In this document: in pieces, positions 9,862 through 20,399 of the stretch
Layout: each line of letters starts with the position of its first letter
Position numbering within the stretch: the first letter of the stretch is position 1
Assembly (NCBI RefSeq): GCF_958298935.1
Contig: NC_084941.1
Span: 14,358,001 to 14,422,000 of the forward strand
DNA: 64,000 bases
From: Phragmites australis
Lineage: Eukaryota; Streptophyta; Magnoliopsida; Poales; Poaceae
Reading direction: 5' to 3'
The notes under the pieces: model-generated
What the model saw: the letters and a program-made list of their open reading frames with translations, nothing else
Told to the model about the DNA's origin: nothing
Databases searched by the model: none
Program-made: the position numbers and the translations under genes

Positions 9862-11369
9862 TCACCGTGCGGTTCTTGGGATAATTGGGGTGGTTAAGGT
9901 AGGGCCAGCTGCGGAGGATTTTGCAGGGCTAGGTGGTCTACCCGTCGGTTGCCCGATGACCTGCGATCTTCGGACTGCCCCTTGTGGGGCCCCACTGTTG
10001 GAGGCGAGGGTCACCTGCTTCCCGAGGTACTCCTCTTGGAATGTGGTGAGGGTTCGGCAGTTATCGGTATTGTGACCTCGTCCGTCACCGTGTAGAGTGC
10101 ACCAGGATTCTTCCTCGGAACGCTGGTTTGGGGCGTGGCTTCGCTCCAGGAGGCTTCCGGAGCGTCCTCGGTCGCGTCCTCTGGGGTGGCTTTGGTTTGG
10201 AGCCGCGTGGATTGGGCTGATATTGCTGCTGTTTTGGTGTTGCCGTTGCCGCTCCCTTTGGGACCCGGTGGTAAGGGCCTCCTCGAAGCTCCTTTTTGTC
10301 GAGGGGAGCTGGGGCGTGTGATGATCCAGCCTGCGAGTGTGGTCTCTTGGTACTAGCATGGGAAGCTTCGCCAGCTTGTGAGCCTCCGGACGAGCTTTTC
10401 CTCCTCTGCCCATGCATATTCCTCAAACTTGCTCATGAGGATTTCTACCATGCGTATTGGGCGCCGGTTTAGTTGATCATACAGGGGGCCTTTGGCCAGG
10501 CCTTGGGTTGCAGCATCGATGACCGAAAAGTTCGATATGCCCCTAATCTGAGCTTTGGTATGGGAGAACCTTCGAAAGTAGTCCTGAAGGGTTTCATCTG
10601 GCCCCTGCCTGGTAGTGAACAGGCTGCCGGAGGTTACTGGTTCGATGAAGGTGCCCTGGAAGTTGTTGCGGAAGAGGTCTCAGAGTTGGGGCCAGGTGTG
10701 AATGGTGCCGAGGTCTAGTGCTCAGAACCAGCGTATGGCCACCCCTTCAAGGGAAAGGGGGAAGCATTTAGCCATGGTGGCCGGTCCGTCCCCGCTGGCC
10801 TCTATGGCTAGTGCGTAGGATCGGGCGAACTCGTCGGAGTCTGAATTGCCTTTAAATTTTGACAATTTGGGGTCCGAAAACCCTCTGGGAAGGGCGTCGC
10901 CTGTAGGTCGGCCTGCATGGGAGAGTCGTGGTTCTACAGGGGGTCCTCACGACTCCGACCCTAAGGATCTGGGGACTGTTGTGCCGAGGGGCTCACTTGT
11001 TCGTGGAGCTTGGGTCAAAAATGCACCGGCTGTCTCAGGAGCGGCGGCGAAGGTGTGGGCACCTTCCTGCTCGACTCGTAGGGTCGTCCGTAGCTCCTCC
11101 ATCTGCGCCAGGAGTGCCGCCAATTGTAATTGCCGCTTGGGCGCAGCGGGGGCCTCGTCTTGCTGCTGCTGGGGGGTAGAGAACCCTTCGGTGTTGCCCG
11201 CAGCTGTAGTTATGGCTGGCTCGGTGGTGGCCGTAAGGTTCTCGTTCCCCCTGGCTGGGGGCTCATTGTCAGTGTCGGCCGCGTATAGCCTGCTGGATTG
11301 CCGTGAAGGTGTGACTGGGGGGTCGGTTACTGCCGATGTAGCCTTGGTGGTCTTTTTCTTGGGTGGCAT
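9862..11369 (-). pseudogene. gag of Tat element 1
   Basis: Gag would form the cytoplasmic particle that packages the RNA. The start codon (ATG at 11369-11367) opens MPPKKKTTKATSA and an Ala/Gln-rich segment with QLAALLAQMEELR. The Gag core (about 10430-10900) includes KFKGNSDSDEFARSYALAIE, GPDETLQDYFRRFSHTKAQI and SVIDAATQGLAKGPLYDQLN. The C-terminal basic region (10413-9862) holds WCTLHGDGRGHNTDNC, a zinc-binding-like motif. Two in-frame TGA stops fall at what are probably former Trp and Arg codons in the core (near 10715 and 10680), and a further shift lies near 10415. The region lies just inside the 5' LTR, which supports the start. Confidence 0.85.
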
Positions 11370-11384
11370 CCTACCTCTCTTAGC

Positions 11385-11417
11385 ACTTCAGTGTTTGAGT
11401 CCCCACGGACGACGCAC
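11385..11417 (-). other. primer-binding site region of Tat element 1 (degenerate)
   Basis: Leaving the 5' LTR on the minus strand, the sequence reads GTGCGTCGTCCGTGGGGACT. It is a decayed form of the TGGCGCCGTC...GGGG primer site seen intact in Tat element 2 at 30345-30363. It marks the boundary between 5' LTR and leader. Confidence 0.55.
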
Positions 11418-12162
11418 AGTTGGTGCAAGAGTTCGTTTTGCCCCAGCAAGTATGGCGAGAGTTTCTTCTAATTAGGCGACTCAAGCTTGGAGATGAAGTT
11501 TAAGAGCAAGGAATACCACAAATGTATTTATGGTAGAAAAAATGGATCACAGCGTTCGCTGTGATGCGTGTTCTCTATCCGTCTCGCCCTCTCCTTTGCC
11601 CAGGCGACCAGGGCTTCTATTTATAGAGCCATGCGTAGCTTGTCGTACTAGTTATCATAATGTACAAATATCTGGGATCTGACCGAATCACTGGGCCTTA
11701 TCCCGGATAATTACTTTCTAACCTTCTTGGGAGATAAATATCCACTGTAGTAACTATCATGTTGCCTGCCCCCTGAAGGGGGTGAGTCGGTCGTCAATTG
11801 CAGCACGGCGCCGCACCGCTAGGGGTGTCAGGATAGGTACCATCGTGCTGGGGTGTCAAAGTGGCGTCCACTAGCCTAGGCATTTAATGCCGGTCACTTA
11901 CTCGCAGGCAAAGTACGACTGGTTCTTCACTTTCGGCAGATTTTTCATGAGGATTGATGACTCAGCCAGTAACCTCCGGGAAGCCAGCCCAGGCAGCGAG
12001 AGGCCGAAGCCTCGGGGAACAGGCCTTCAGGAGGCTGAGCTCCAGAAGGCCTCAGGCTCCAGAAGGTCAGGGCTTCGGATGGCGGAGACAGACTCAACCT
12101 TTGGGAGGCTGAGCCAATTAAGCCAAGAGGCCGGCAGGGGTCCTTAATAACGAACCCCAACA
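11418..12162 (-). repeat. 5' LTR of Tat element 1 (745 bp)
   Basis: This is the complete partner of 1-616. On the plus strand it starts AGTTGGTGCAAGAG; a third copy at 59832 has TGTTGGTGC, so the first base is mutated here. It ends CCCCAACA at 12162. A minus-strand TATA box (CTATAAATAG) lies at about 11616-11626. Confidence 0.9.
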
Positions 12163-12531
12163 ATTAGTGTATCAATTTGTCATGCAATATGATACATTTA
12201 AACATATACCAATAAACCATGCATATTTTCTCATGAAATTCATATAATGTACACACTATTGGAATAAATGGTGTGAATCCCCTAAAAAAGGCAAAACTTC
12301 AAAAAACCAAAATTTGAAACCTAAATAGTAGATGGTTTTTATTTGGAACTGTCGGTTTTAATCTATCCTTACAATTTACGGGTGAATCCTTTGGCAATAG
12401 TCATAATGCAGGCATTGCTGTACAACATTGCAGATGGTGCTGTATAGCAAGTATATTTTGTTGAAGTGTTAAGATTCAGTTCTTGACTCACTAGTTTTTT
12501 TCACAGATCGAGATATATAATTATCTACACA
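12163..12531. other. AT-rich spacer, nothing recognised
   Basis: I see no coding region, terminal repeat or motif here. The base composition is clearly more AT-rich than in the neighbouring Tat element. Confidence 0.5.
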
Positions 12532-12870
12532 CTAACAACAATCCAACGCTAGCCTACACCTCTTCATCGCCAGGCAGCCGAGGGTGGCAGGGTGGCTGAT
12601 GGTGATGTTGGTGGCACCGCTTTCATCGATAGAGTAGGAGTCATCAACGTCACTAGCACTGCTGTCATCATCGTAGCTGGAGTCTTCCTCATGGTCTTCC
12701 TCCTTGGAGTCAGAGTCATCGCAGTCATCATTAGAGCCCTCCTCATCATCTTCTGCCTTGACGAATGCTGTAGTGGAAGTTATCATCCATACCCAGTCAA
12801 CGAGATGCTGGGATGGGATATTTAGGGCCTGGACCTCCTCATGCAGGGCATGCACAATAGCCTCATTGTA
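12532..12870 (-). pseudogene. acidic C-terminal fragment of an unknown, probably transposon-derived protein
   Basis: The minus strand encodes ALHEEVQALNIPSQHLVDWV, followed by WMITSTTAFVKAEDDEEGSN and a tail very rich in Asp, Glu and Ser. A stop (TAA/TAG region) ends it at about 12532. Upstream (12870-12930) the frame is closed by stops, so only a C-terminal part remains. I do not recognise the family with confidence. Its place between two LTR-bearing fragments suggests an element protein rather than a host gene. The acidic tail gives low sequence complexity, which makes any homology claim weak. Confidence 0.4.
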
Positions 12871-12935
12871 TCGGCGGCAACCTCATCCACAGTGGCCATG
12901 CCCTCCTAAAAGGATCAAGATGCCCAAAAGGGGGG

Positions 12936-13750
12936 TGTCGAAGATTAGTTCCAGTCAATGTATCCGTAATTAAACTGGGGTTCCTTCGAGATCAGGAATC
13001 GAGCAAGAAAGAGACACACAATGTATACAGGTTTGGGCCCCCGATTGAGGTAGTACCCTACGTACTATGTGAACATTGTGGTATATTGATTCTCTTGAGT
13101 ACAAGAAATGTGGCTAGACCTATTACAATGGAGAGATCAGGTCTAGACTAATCTAGGGTTGAAGTTGCCGTGTATCTCTAGTCGCGAGGGTCTTGATGTC
13201 GCTTGCGTCGAGTTGTGTATGCGTTGAGAGTACAGAGATCCCCTAGGGTCAAGGACCTCACATTATATAGGAGTCAAAGCTCTGCCTTAGTTCTAACTGT
13301 ATTCGATCGGGAGTCCTCCATCTTGTTGGCCAAGGCAATGCAATAGAATCTGACCTGGATACTAGTCGTACTCTAGTCGGATACTTCCTAATATAGGTCT
13401 TCGTGATCTTCGAGTATATCAGATCCCACATATTCGAATCTGCAATATCTGAAGTGGATGCACGGTGTACCCCGTACATATAGGGTGTGTTGCTTATGCG
13501 CACATACCCTATATTTAGATATTCAATAGTAACCTCCAAACTCTGCTTAGTAGGGAGGGCTTCCACAAGAGCCCACTCAAGTACCACCAAGTTTAGGCTT
13601 GGTCGAGTAAGGTGGATCAAGCCTGTAATCGAAGGAATCGACCAGGAAAGGTCTCATTCCAAGTATCAAGTGGAAATGCAGTTGAGTCGAGTGCCACGCC
13701 ATTGTCAACGCTCGAGGCTCAAAAATGGCTTGAGACTCAACTTATCGACA
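12936..13750 (-). repeat. LTR (815 bp), probably the 3' LTR of the element carrying the second aORF
   Basis: It starts TGTCGAAGATTAG and ends AACTTATCGACA, with the 5-base inverted ends TGTCG/CGACA. A TATA box reads on the minus strand at about 13263-13272 (CCTATATAATG), so the LTR is oriented to the left. A plus-strand aORF follows immediately to the right, in the same arrangement as in Tat element 1. A run of AAAAGGGGGG abuts its left end, which would suit a polypurine tract of the opposite orientation, so the orientation is not fully settled. No partner copy lies in the window. Confidence 0.55.
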
Positions 13751-14865
13751 CCCGTCATTGAGTAGAGTTAAAAGAGAAAAAACCCTGAAACCTAAAACGT
13801 TGCATGACGTCGTTACTTCACCTTTTGCATCGAACAAGGTGCCACAGTGAAGGGAGTGGTTCACCTTTAGCTCGCACCATGATGTAGAAACCAAGCTCCA
13901 TAGCTTCCAGCTCCTCCACAAATGCCATCGAAGCCCATTGGGCTGGCTAACAACACTACTCCCAAGCCAGTGGATGAGATGAATATCTTGACAGACACCT
14001 GGTCGACCTCGATGATGCAAGAGTCGAGGCTCCAGGAACTTGAAGCGGAAGGATTATTCCTTCTCGCGGGCTGGCCAACTGGAGGCCAGCGTCGTGTGAG
14101 AAATTTCCCTCCTACAAGTTTGACCATGAGAATGTCGTGTTTGAGTCCTTCTTCAACTGCGGTTTCAATGTTCCTCTTTCCAAGTTCCTCCTTACCATCC
14201 TCTAGTGCTACCAAATCAAGCTCCACAACTTGAACCCCAACTGGATCAGCATGTTGAGCATTTTTGTCCATCTGTGTGAAGCATTTCTCGATATCATGCT
14301 AAGTTTGAATTTGTTCCAGTACTTTTATTATTTGAAGAAGAATCCTAACGAAAAATGTGTCGGAGGTTGTGGCTTCCAATTGCGGACTAGGAGGAAAAAT
14401 TCCTACATCCCAGTTATGCTAACCACCTCCTAGTAGAAAGATTGGAAGAAATATTGGTTTTACGTCTCCAATTCCAACCCAGTCAACTCCCCACTAGTCT
14501 ATATGGGCCTCTATCCCCACCCTAATCAGTTTTGGATGAAGAAGCACCGCAAGTTCAACCACACTGCCTATTACATCAAGAGGATCAATGAGCTTAGGTA
14601 GAGTGGTTTGACCGGGTGGCATATGGCCAAAGACTTCATCAGTCGAAGGTGGAGCCCTCTAAAAGTGCGGGATCACTTTACCTGGAACTATACTAGAGAA
14701 GGTGATAGCTCACGGGACACCACCAGATGTAAGATTCAGTTAGCATTTTGCCGCTTCTGTTGTTGCAGTTGAGCTTTTTCGAGCGACTCTTCCTTTCTTC
14801 TTAAGCCATGTACCGGCAGGTTACGACTGCTTGATTGAGCAAACTGTTTGCTAACGAGGCACAAC

Positions 14866-17831
14866 TGTGAGGAACCATCCAAACAGTATTCTAATTAATC
14901 ATTAAGTCGATCATACCGCTCCGGTAGTCCCGGCACATGTTTTGTACCCATGATCAGAACACATGCCTTACCAACATATAGCATTACAACAAAGCTTAAG
15001 AAATAGCAAGTAATTAAATATTATATTACAAGTCTTTAAACATGTAGTTGTTTTCACAATTTACATCAAAAGGAAACAACCACTACACAGCGGAAGAAAA
15101 CTATACAAAAAAAGAATATAGAGCCACATGCCCTTAGGCTCCATACCAAAACACTGAGTTCAGAGTAGAGTGTGCTACTCCTGCCTGCCACCCTGATCGG
15201 CAGGCACAAAGTAGCTGAACACTGCCTCTTCCTCGCCAACCTGTGAACCTGCATCAACTTAAGGGCAGTACTCTGAGTACGAAGGTACTCACAAGTCTTA
15301 CACAATATAGAGCATATATACATAGCTCGCTTCCAAGGATCATGCATTAGCTAGTAGCAAGGATTAAACATGCGGTTAAGTGAATTAAAGCGGTAACTAC
15401 CTAGACATATGTGTGTGCAACTAACTTAACATATATGAAACTACCTTGCACCACCAACTGAACATAAGTAATTGTAATCAATATGTGTATCAAAAGTATA
15501 ACAAGTACCAACTCTGACCATTCCCACATAGCCACCATGTCCATACCACCACCACAAACCCGAACCATAAATCCACAACGAACCTCTATGATCGATACGG
15601 ATGAAACAATAGCATGCTCATGATCGAGAGCGCGGAAGTTTGAACTGTTTATGTATCCTGCAGGGGGATACTCCTGGACCCACACGACACGAGGACCATA
15701 CGGCTTGTGCCACCCGCTAAAGTGCACACAAGGGGGTACTCGTGACAACCTTTCCCAACCAGCCCCAACCGTGTGGGGCATGCATCACTCGGCGCGGCGA
15801 TACTAGAACTACTCCCGAAGCAAACTAGTACTGCTTACAAGCCCGCCCGCTCACACCGTCGATGTTCATGCCCGCAAAGCCACAGTTGCGAAGGTATTTG
15901 GCTCGTCTTACCATTAGATCGGCATGTGGTGAGTAAGGTAAGTACTAAAGCCAACGGTACCGACAGACGACCTTAAACGATGCAAGCGGTCTATGGTGCT
16001 CGGGTTTCCTCTCCCGACCTGCCCTCAGGACTTTCCTCCGAGGCAGACAACACCCCTAACACCGCTTATATCTCATCTCATACTCACCACTCACCAACCA
16101 TCACCATCAGCATGTATTTGTAACCAATAGTAATCCCTATACCTGCGAACAACGGAAAAACACTGTCGTTCGACTTCTACCGAAAGACCCAAGCATTGCT
16201 AAGCATGTATATCGTACTTGTACCAAGACATAACACCATCTCTAGGCTACAAGGAAATTACTTGAACAATTGACCAAGGTAGAAAGATGCAATCAGCATA
16301 GATTCTACCCAAGGGTACCCGACACATGCATACATATATAAGCATATTCATCAATTGAGACTTCCAATTGACATAGGTGAAATATGTTAGTTGCTTGCCT
16401 TGCTGCCTTGGATCAGAAAGGTGGGGTGCCTCCGGACAGCCCTCACTCGTCGGGATCGTCAGATAGGCGTTCTCTAAAAAGAATAACGTGTGCAATGCCA
16501 TGAGTATGGATGAAATGCAATAATGCATGCCATAAGATGCGCAAAACATGAATTGTCAAAGTAGTTTCACAATTTTCGGAGATGGTTTGATTATCGATGA
16601 TTTAAACAAGTGGAAACACATTTAATTAACTCATCAATTATCAAAAGTATTTGATGGAGTTCCAACACTTTTAACACGTAGTTCATACTCATACGAAGCT
16701 AACGCAACTGGTCTCACAACGTTTGGAGTTTGGATGAATTAATTATGAATTTTACAAGCCTCTACGCGCCGAATGAATAGTAACTACGGACCCTCCGCAT
16801 TTTTATGCAGAACCTCCGCATTTTTTCGGACTATCTGCACATTTTCGTGGATACTCCGCATTGCAGAACCTCTGGAAAATTGTTTGGAGGTTCCGAACTT
16901 TCCAGAACTTCCCCTATTTGGGGCAAAACTTTGCCAAATTGATTTGCGATCTTCTCCAACCCAAAGAGGACACGTTTGGGAGAGTTTAGAGAGTCTAGAA
17001 CTCACTTAACCATCTAGAAACTCAATTCCTAAATCAAATATCATCTAAAATCCTCTCTTTTCTTCCAAACCTCAAGAACGCTTGATTTCTCAAAAAGCGA
17101 TCAAAAACCCAAATCGACCATCCAAATGCAAGTTAATGCAATGGGAAGCCTAGGAGACTCACCAAGGATGATTTTGCCCCGCTTTGCGACCTTTGGGAAG
17201 AAGCGAAACGCTCGAGACGAAGAAGAACTCCGGTGCTCCAAGTGTTTCAACCTAGAACACCTAAAGCGATCAAAACTGGCTCGAATCCTTCAGGAAAACG
17301 AAAACGAATTGGACGGATGAGTAGCTCTTGAGCGTGTGGTTACGTGGGTACCACATACGCATCTCGGCTTCGCTTGTAGTGGTGGGAACCAAGGGGAAAA
17401 GGGAGAGCTAGAGAGAGAGAGGTGGGAGACTGAGAGCGGGGGCTCCTCTGTGGTGTGGCTGGTTGGAGAGAGAGAGAGGAGCATGTGGGGAGTGAGGGAG
17501 GAGAGAGAGAGAGGGTGGGCTGCCCCCTTTTGAGTGAGAGAGAGATATTTCCCTTATGTGGGCCCCACAAGTTAGAGAAAAAGTCCGATTTTGCTTCTAA
17601 TTCAATTCTCTCTCCAGTTTTCTTTCTGCTCACTTATTAATGCAAATTGAGGTGCTTTTGTGCTCCAAAAATCCCAAAATTTTTTTTGTCGCGATTTAAT
17701 TCCTTAGGGGCATCTGATCACATAACTGCAGCTCAAATTACAATCAGGCGATCGAAAATTCAAATTCGAATATGACTCAAATGGCACATGTTTAATATTA
17801 AACACGCAATAACAGATTTTGGGACGTGACA
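14866..17831 (-). mobile_element. solo LTR, 2.97 kb, chromovirus-type, minus strand
   Basis: It begins TGTGAGGAACC and ends GGGACGTGACA, with TG...CA termini. The flanks are ACAAC (14861-14865) and GCAAC (17832-17836), a 5-bp TSD with one mismatch. On both sides the second aORF continues. No internal region remains, so unequal recombination between two LTRs has probably removed it. Read on the minus strand its last 600 bp match the fragment at 50371-50904, showing the same family on the opposite strand. A GA/CT-rich transcribed zone lies at 17400-17545. Confidence 0.75.
17400..17545. repeat. GA/CT microsatellite cluster inside the solo LTR
   Basis: Several GAGAGAGA runs (for example 17409-17419, 17466-17477 and 17501-17513) alternate with unique sequence. 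Such CT-rich stretches on the transcribed strand are common downstream of promoters in long grass LTRs. Confidence 0.8.
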
Positions 17832-19580
17832 GCAACCATGCTCCATTCATCCCTACTCTCTTATGAATCCTCAACCACTGGTGAGAATTTTCCTGATCAA
17901 GAAAGTAGTACTGATTGTTACTTGTTCGACCTGATTTGTCTCTTTGATTTCAGGCTACAGTCTTGCACCAAGAGGACAACATCCCCAAGGTGTTCTTGAG
18001 GATCCCTCCTCCTCTGGCGCCAGCGATAAAAAAGCCCTTGCCCCGCAACCAGTGCTATTGCAGAAGAAACGAGGCCAGGGGAAGACGCCGATCGATCAAG
18101 AGGTCAAAGAGTCTCCTCGACCTAGGGGATTATCCTCACCATCCGACCAGCCACGCCCAAAGCGCACGTGGAGAAGAAGACAACTGGTACTGAACTCGAG
18201 TCCTCAGGTGATCACTACTTAGTCGTTGCTTTAGTTATTGAGTACATTCCAACTGACGACTGATCTATGTGGGTGGCCTTTTCTGCAGGAGGTAGCCAGA
18301 ACTCCTCCTCGATCGCCTTCTTGAGTCACCGTCACACCTGCCGACTCGGCAAGTGAGGTATCTCGAGTCCCCGTTACGCTGTTCATTCTACTAAAGATTT
18401 GCTCAACAAGTCCAGAATGATGACAAGTCATTGTGAGTGGATTTCTTGCAGGCAATGACCGCCTTAGCTTTGTCTGACCCTCTAGTCATCCCTTTGACAT
18501 ATCTAATCCTAGTTGCCGGTGCGATGAAGAAGAAGATAACAACCAAGAGGAAGAAGTTGGGTGTTCTTTCAAGTATTCCGGCCAGAAGGTTTATCCTGAA
18601 TACTTATCTTGACTCGTGGCCTTCCCTTCCATTCCTTACCCTATTGATCGCTGGTCATCACGTTTGGAGAAGTCAGGGGAGTAGATAGCAAGCGGTTCAG
18701 CTGGTCAACTGGCTCCAACTTATCCTGTTGTGCCACTTCCACCTCCCTAGAATGGAACAACCTTCCACGGATGCACCCGAACCAAGCTCGAAGCTCAACA
18801 TAGCTACGGCCCTTGTATCTTCACTGGCTGTGATCCTTGGGCAGCGATAGAAGCTCGCATCAAGGTAATCAGCATTTGTGCATTCATTATGTAAACCATG
18901 CTTCGCCTATCAACTGTGCTAACTTAGCTTATTCATTTTTTTTAAAAAGGCCATCAAGGTGCCAACCAAAGTGTGGACTAGCATGCTTACAACTGTGAGC
19001 ACCCATGTAGACGTCACCAAAGCACAATACTTGGTGATCGACCATTCGAGCTATTAGAAGGCCCTTGAGGACAAGGATGTCTTGCTTGCCGCTAGCTAAG
19101 AGAACATCAACAGTTAGTCTAACTATGATCATTAGTATATGATTCTACCATTAAGCAACTGACGTTGAACTATTTCTTTTCTTTACCATCCCTCGAAGTT
19201 GACTCAATGATCAAACTTGAGGCTATCAAGAAGATGGATCAGGAGATGGAAGAACTTAAGGGTGCTTTGAAGAAGGCACAAGCTGATCATGATGCCATGG
19301 TTGCCAAACGGAATTCTTGGTCACGGTGCTTCAAAAGCTAAGGGAGCAGACCCTCGACCGCATGAACCAGTTAGCTTCCATTAGTGCCGAGACAATGCTT
19401 AGTCTCCTCAAGGGCTACAACCGCAACCTTGCACATCGGTGGTGGTGGATGGGTTTGAGTGCCATACAGAGGAGGCATCAGACATTATCCAAAGCATCAA
19501 GCCTCTGATCCCCATCTTCATCAATGCTTTAGCGCTTAGTCTGCTTGATGATGAAAGTGAGGGTAGTCCTTCTAGCTGAT

Positions 19581-20369
19581 TTTCTGTAGTTCTCAACTTG
19601 AAACCTTTGAAATTTGTCCTGTGATTTGGGGATGTCAGTAATAGTACTACTATTTAGCTTGTCTAGCATGCAATTGCCTACTATTTTCTTATCGATAAAA
19701 TAGAGTTAGCATAAGTAGATGCAATACTGATCAGTACATGCCATGACCATCCTCAGAACTGACTGACTACATACCCATTGGCACGTGAAAGCTCAACTAG
19801 ACATGTCATTAGATGTATCGGCCCTTGAGTAACACTTGGAGTACCACAGGAGTAAGGAAAAGGCTTGTGTAGAACTAGAAAAAGAGATAACATGATAGTT
19901 TTTGCAAACTTTTACCGACTTACATACTTAATCAGCAAGCAAACATGAACTTGATAGAGAACATACGTGGTACCGACTAGAACTTCATAACCTTGTCCGC
20001 ACCTTTAGGCGTGAGATGTCTGACAATCTCTGATGGAGTTATGCCTTATGAGGTGTAGTTGTCCGTCATCGACCCAGCACATGCTTCTATTGGTTCTATC
20101 CAATGTAGCCAATACATAGCTAGATAAATTTTTGCAAAAAACATGTATTTACAAAATATGGTATTACTATGTAGCCCCCACCAAATCTCTAGCTAAGTAG
20201 AAGATTTCTTTATCAGAGAGTAAGAAAGAACATACCTGTACCATCAAAAATATATGGTGTAGCCCTCGACTCTCTACTCGATGACTAGATTGAGTGGAGA
20301 GTAGAGCCGTAGCATCGAAAGTATGTGATGTAGCTCCCGACACTCTGTTTGATGTGATAATGAAGATAG
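19581..20369. other. spacer between the second aORF and Tat element 2, nothing recognised
   Basis: No coding region or terminal repeat is evident. A short imperfect repetition occurs at 20232-20345 (CATCAAAAATATATGGTGTAG and CATCGAAAGTATGTGATGTAG, each followed by a Cys/Ser-like CTC-rich tail). It may be the 3' untranslated zone of the interrupted element. Confidence 0.4.
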
Positions 20370-20399
20370 AAAGTAGAAGGCATCAGCCAGGGCCTTCGC

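Larger units (their letters stand above)
1..12162 (-). mobile_element. Tat-lineage Ty3/gypsy element 1 (minus strand, 3' LTR cut by window edge)
   Basis: The two ends (1-616 and 11418-12162) are copies of one LTR. Between them, reading the minus strand from right to left, lie gag, protease, RT, RNase H and integrase, which is the Ty3/gypsy order. A long plus-strand reading region sits between integrase and the 3' LTR. Such an antisense ORF is known from grass Tat elements of the Grande/RIRE2 type. All coding parts contain stops or frameshifts, and the integrase segment carries an inverted duplication, so the copy is non-functional. About 193 bp of the left LTR lies outside the window, so its left TSD cannot be tested. 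Confidence 0.9.
13860..19580 (+). pseudogene. second aORF ('putative gypsy type transposon' family), split by a solo LTR
   Basis: The first part encodes SRLQELEAEGLF, then VVFESFFNCGFNVPLSKFLL, LHNLNPNWISMLSIFVHLCE and AFLDIMLSLNLFQYFYYLK. This is the same domain as in the 1.1-4.9 kb aORF, but from a different subfamily. Further on come FWMKKHRKFNHTAYYIKRIN and SRRWSPLKVRDHFTWNYTRE (14500-14700). After the solo LTR (14866-17831) the reading continues with Pro/Lys-rich pieces (17944-18220) and a coiled-coil-like stretch KKMDQEMEELKGALKKAQAD (19230-19290). It ends near DDESEGSPSS at 19578. GT...AG introns seem likely at several junctions (for example from about 14733). Many stops and shifts are present. 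Function is unknown. Confidence 0.6.

Noticed and set aside
12532..12870. Host gene for an acidic nuclear protein
   Set aside because: Only a C-terminal piece is open, stops lie directly upstream, and LTR sequences flank it on both sides.
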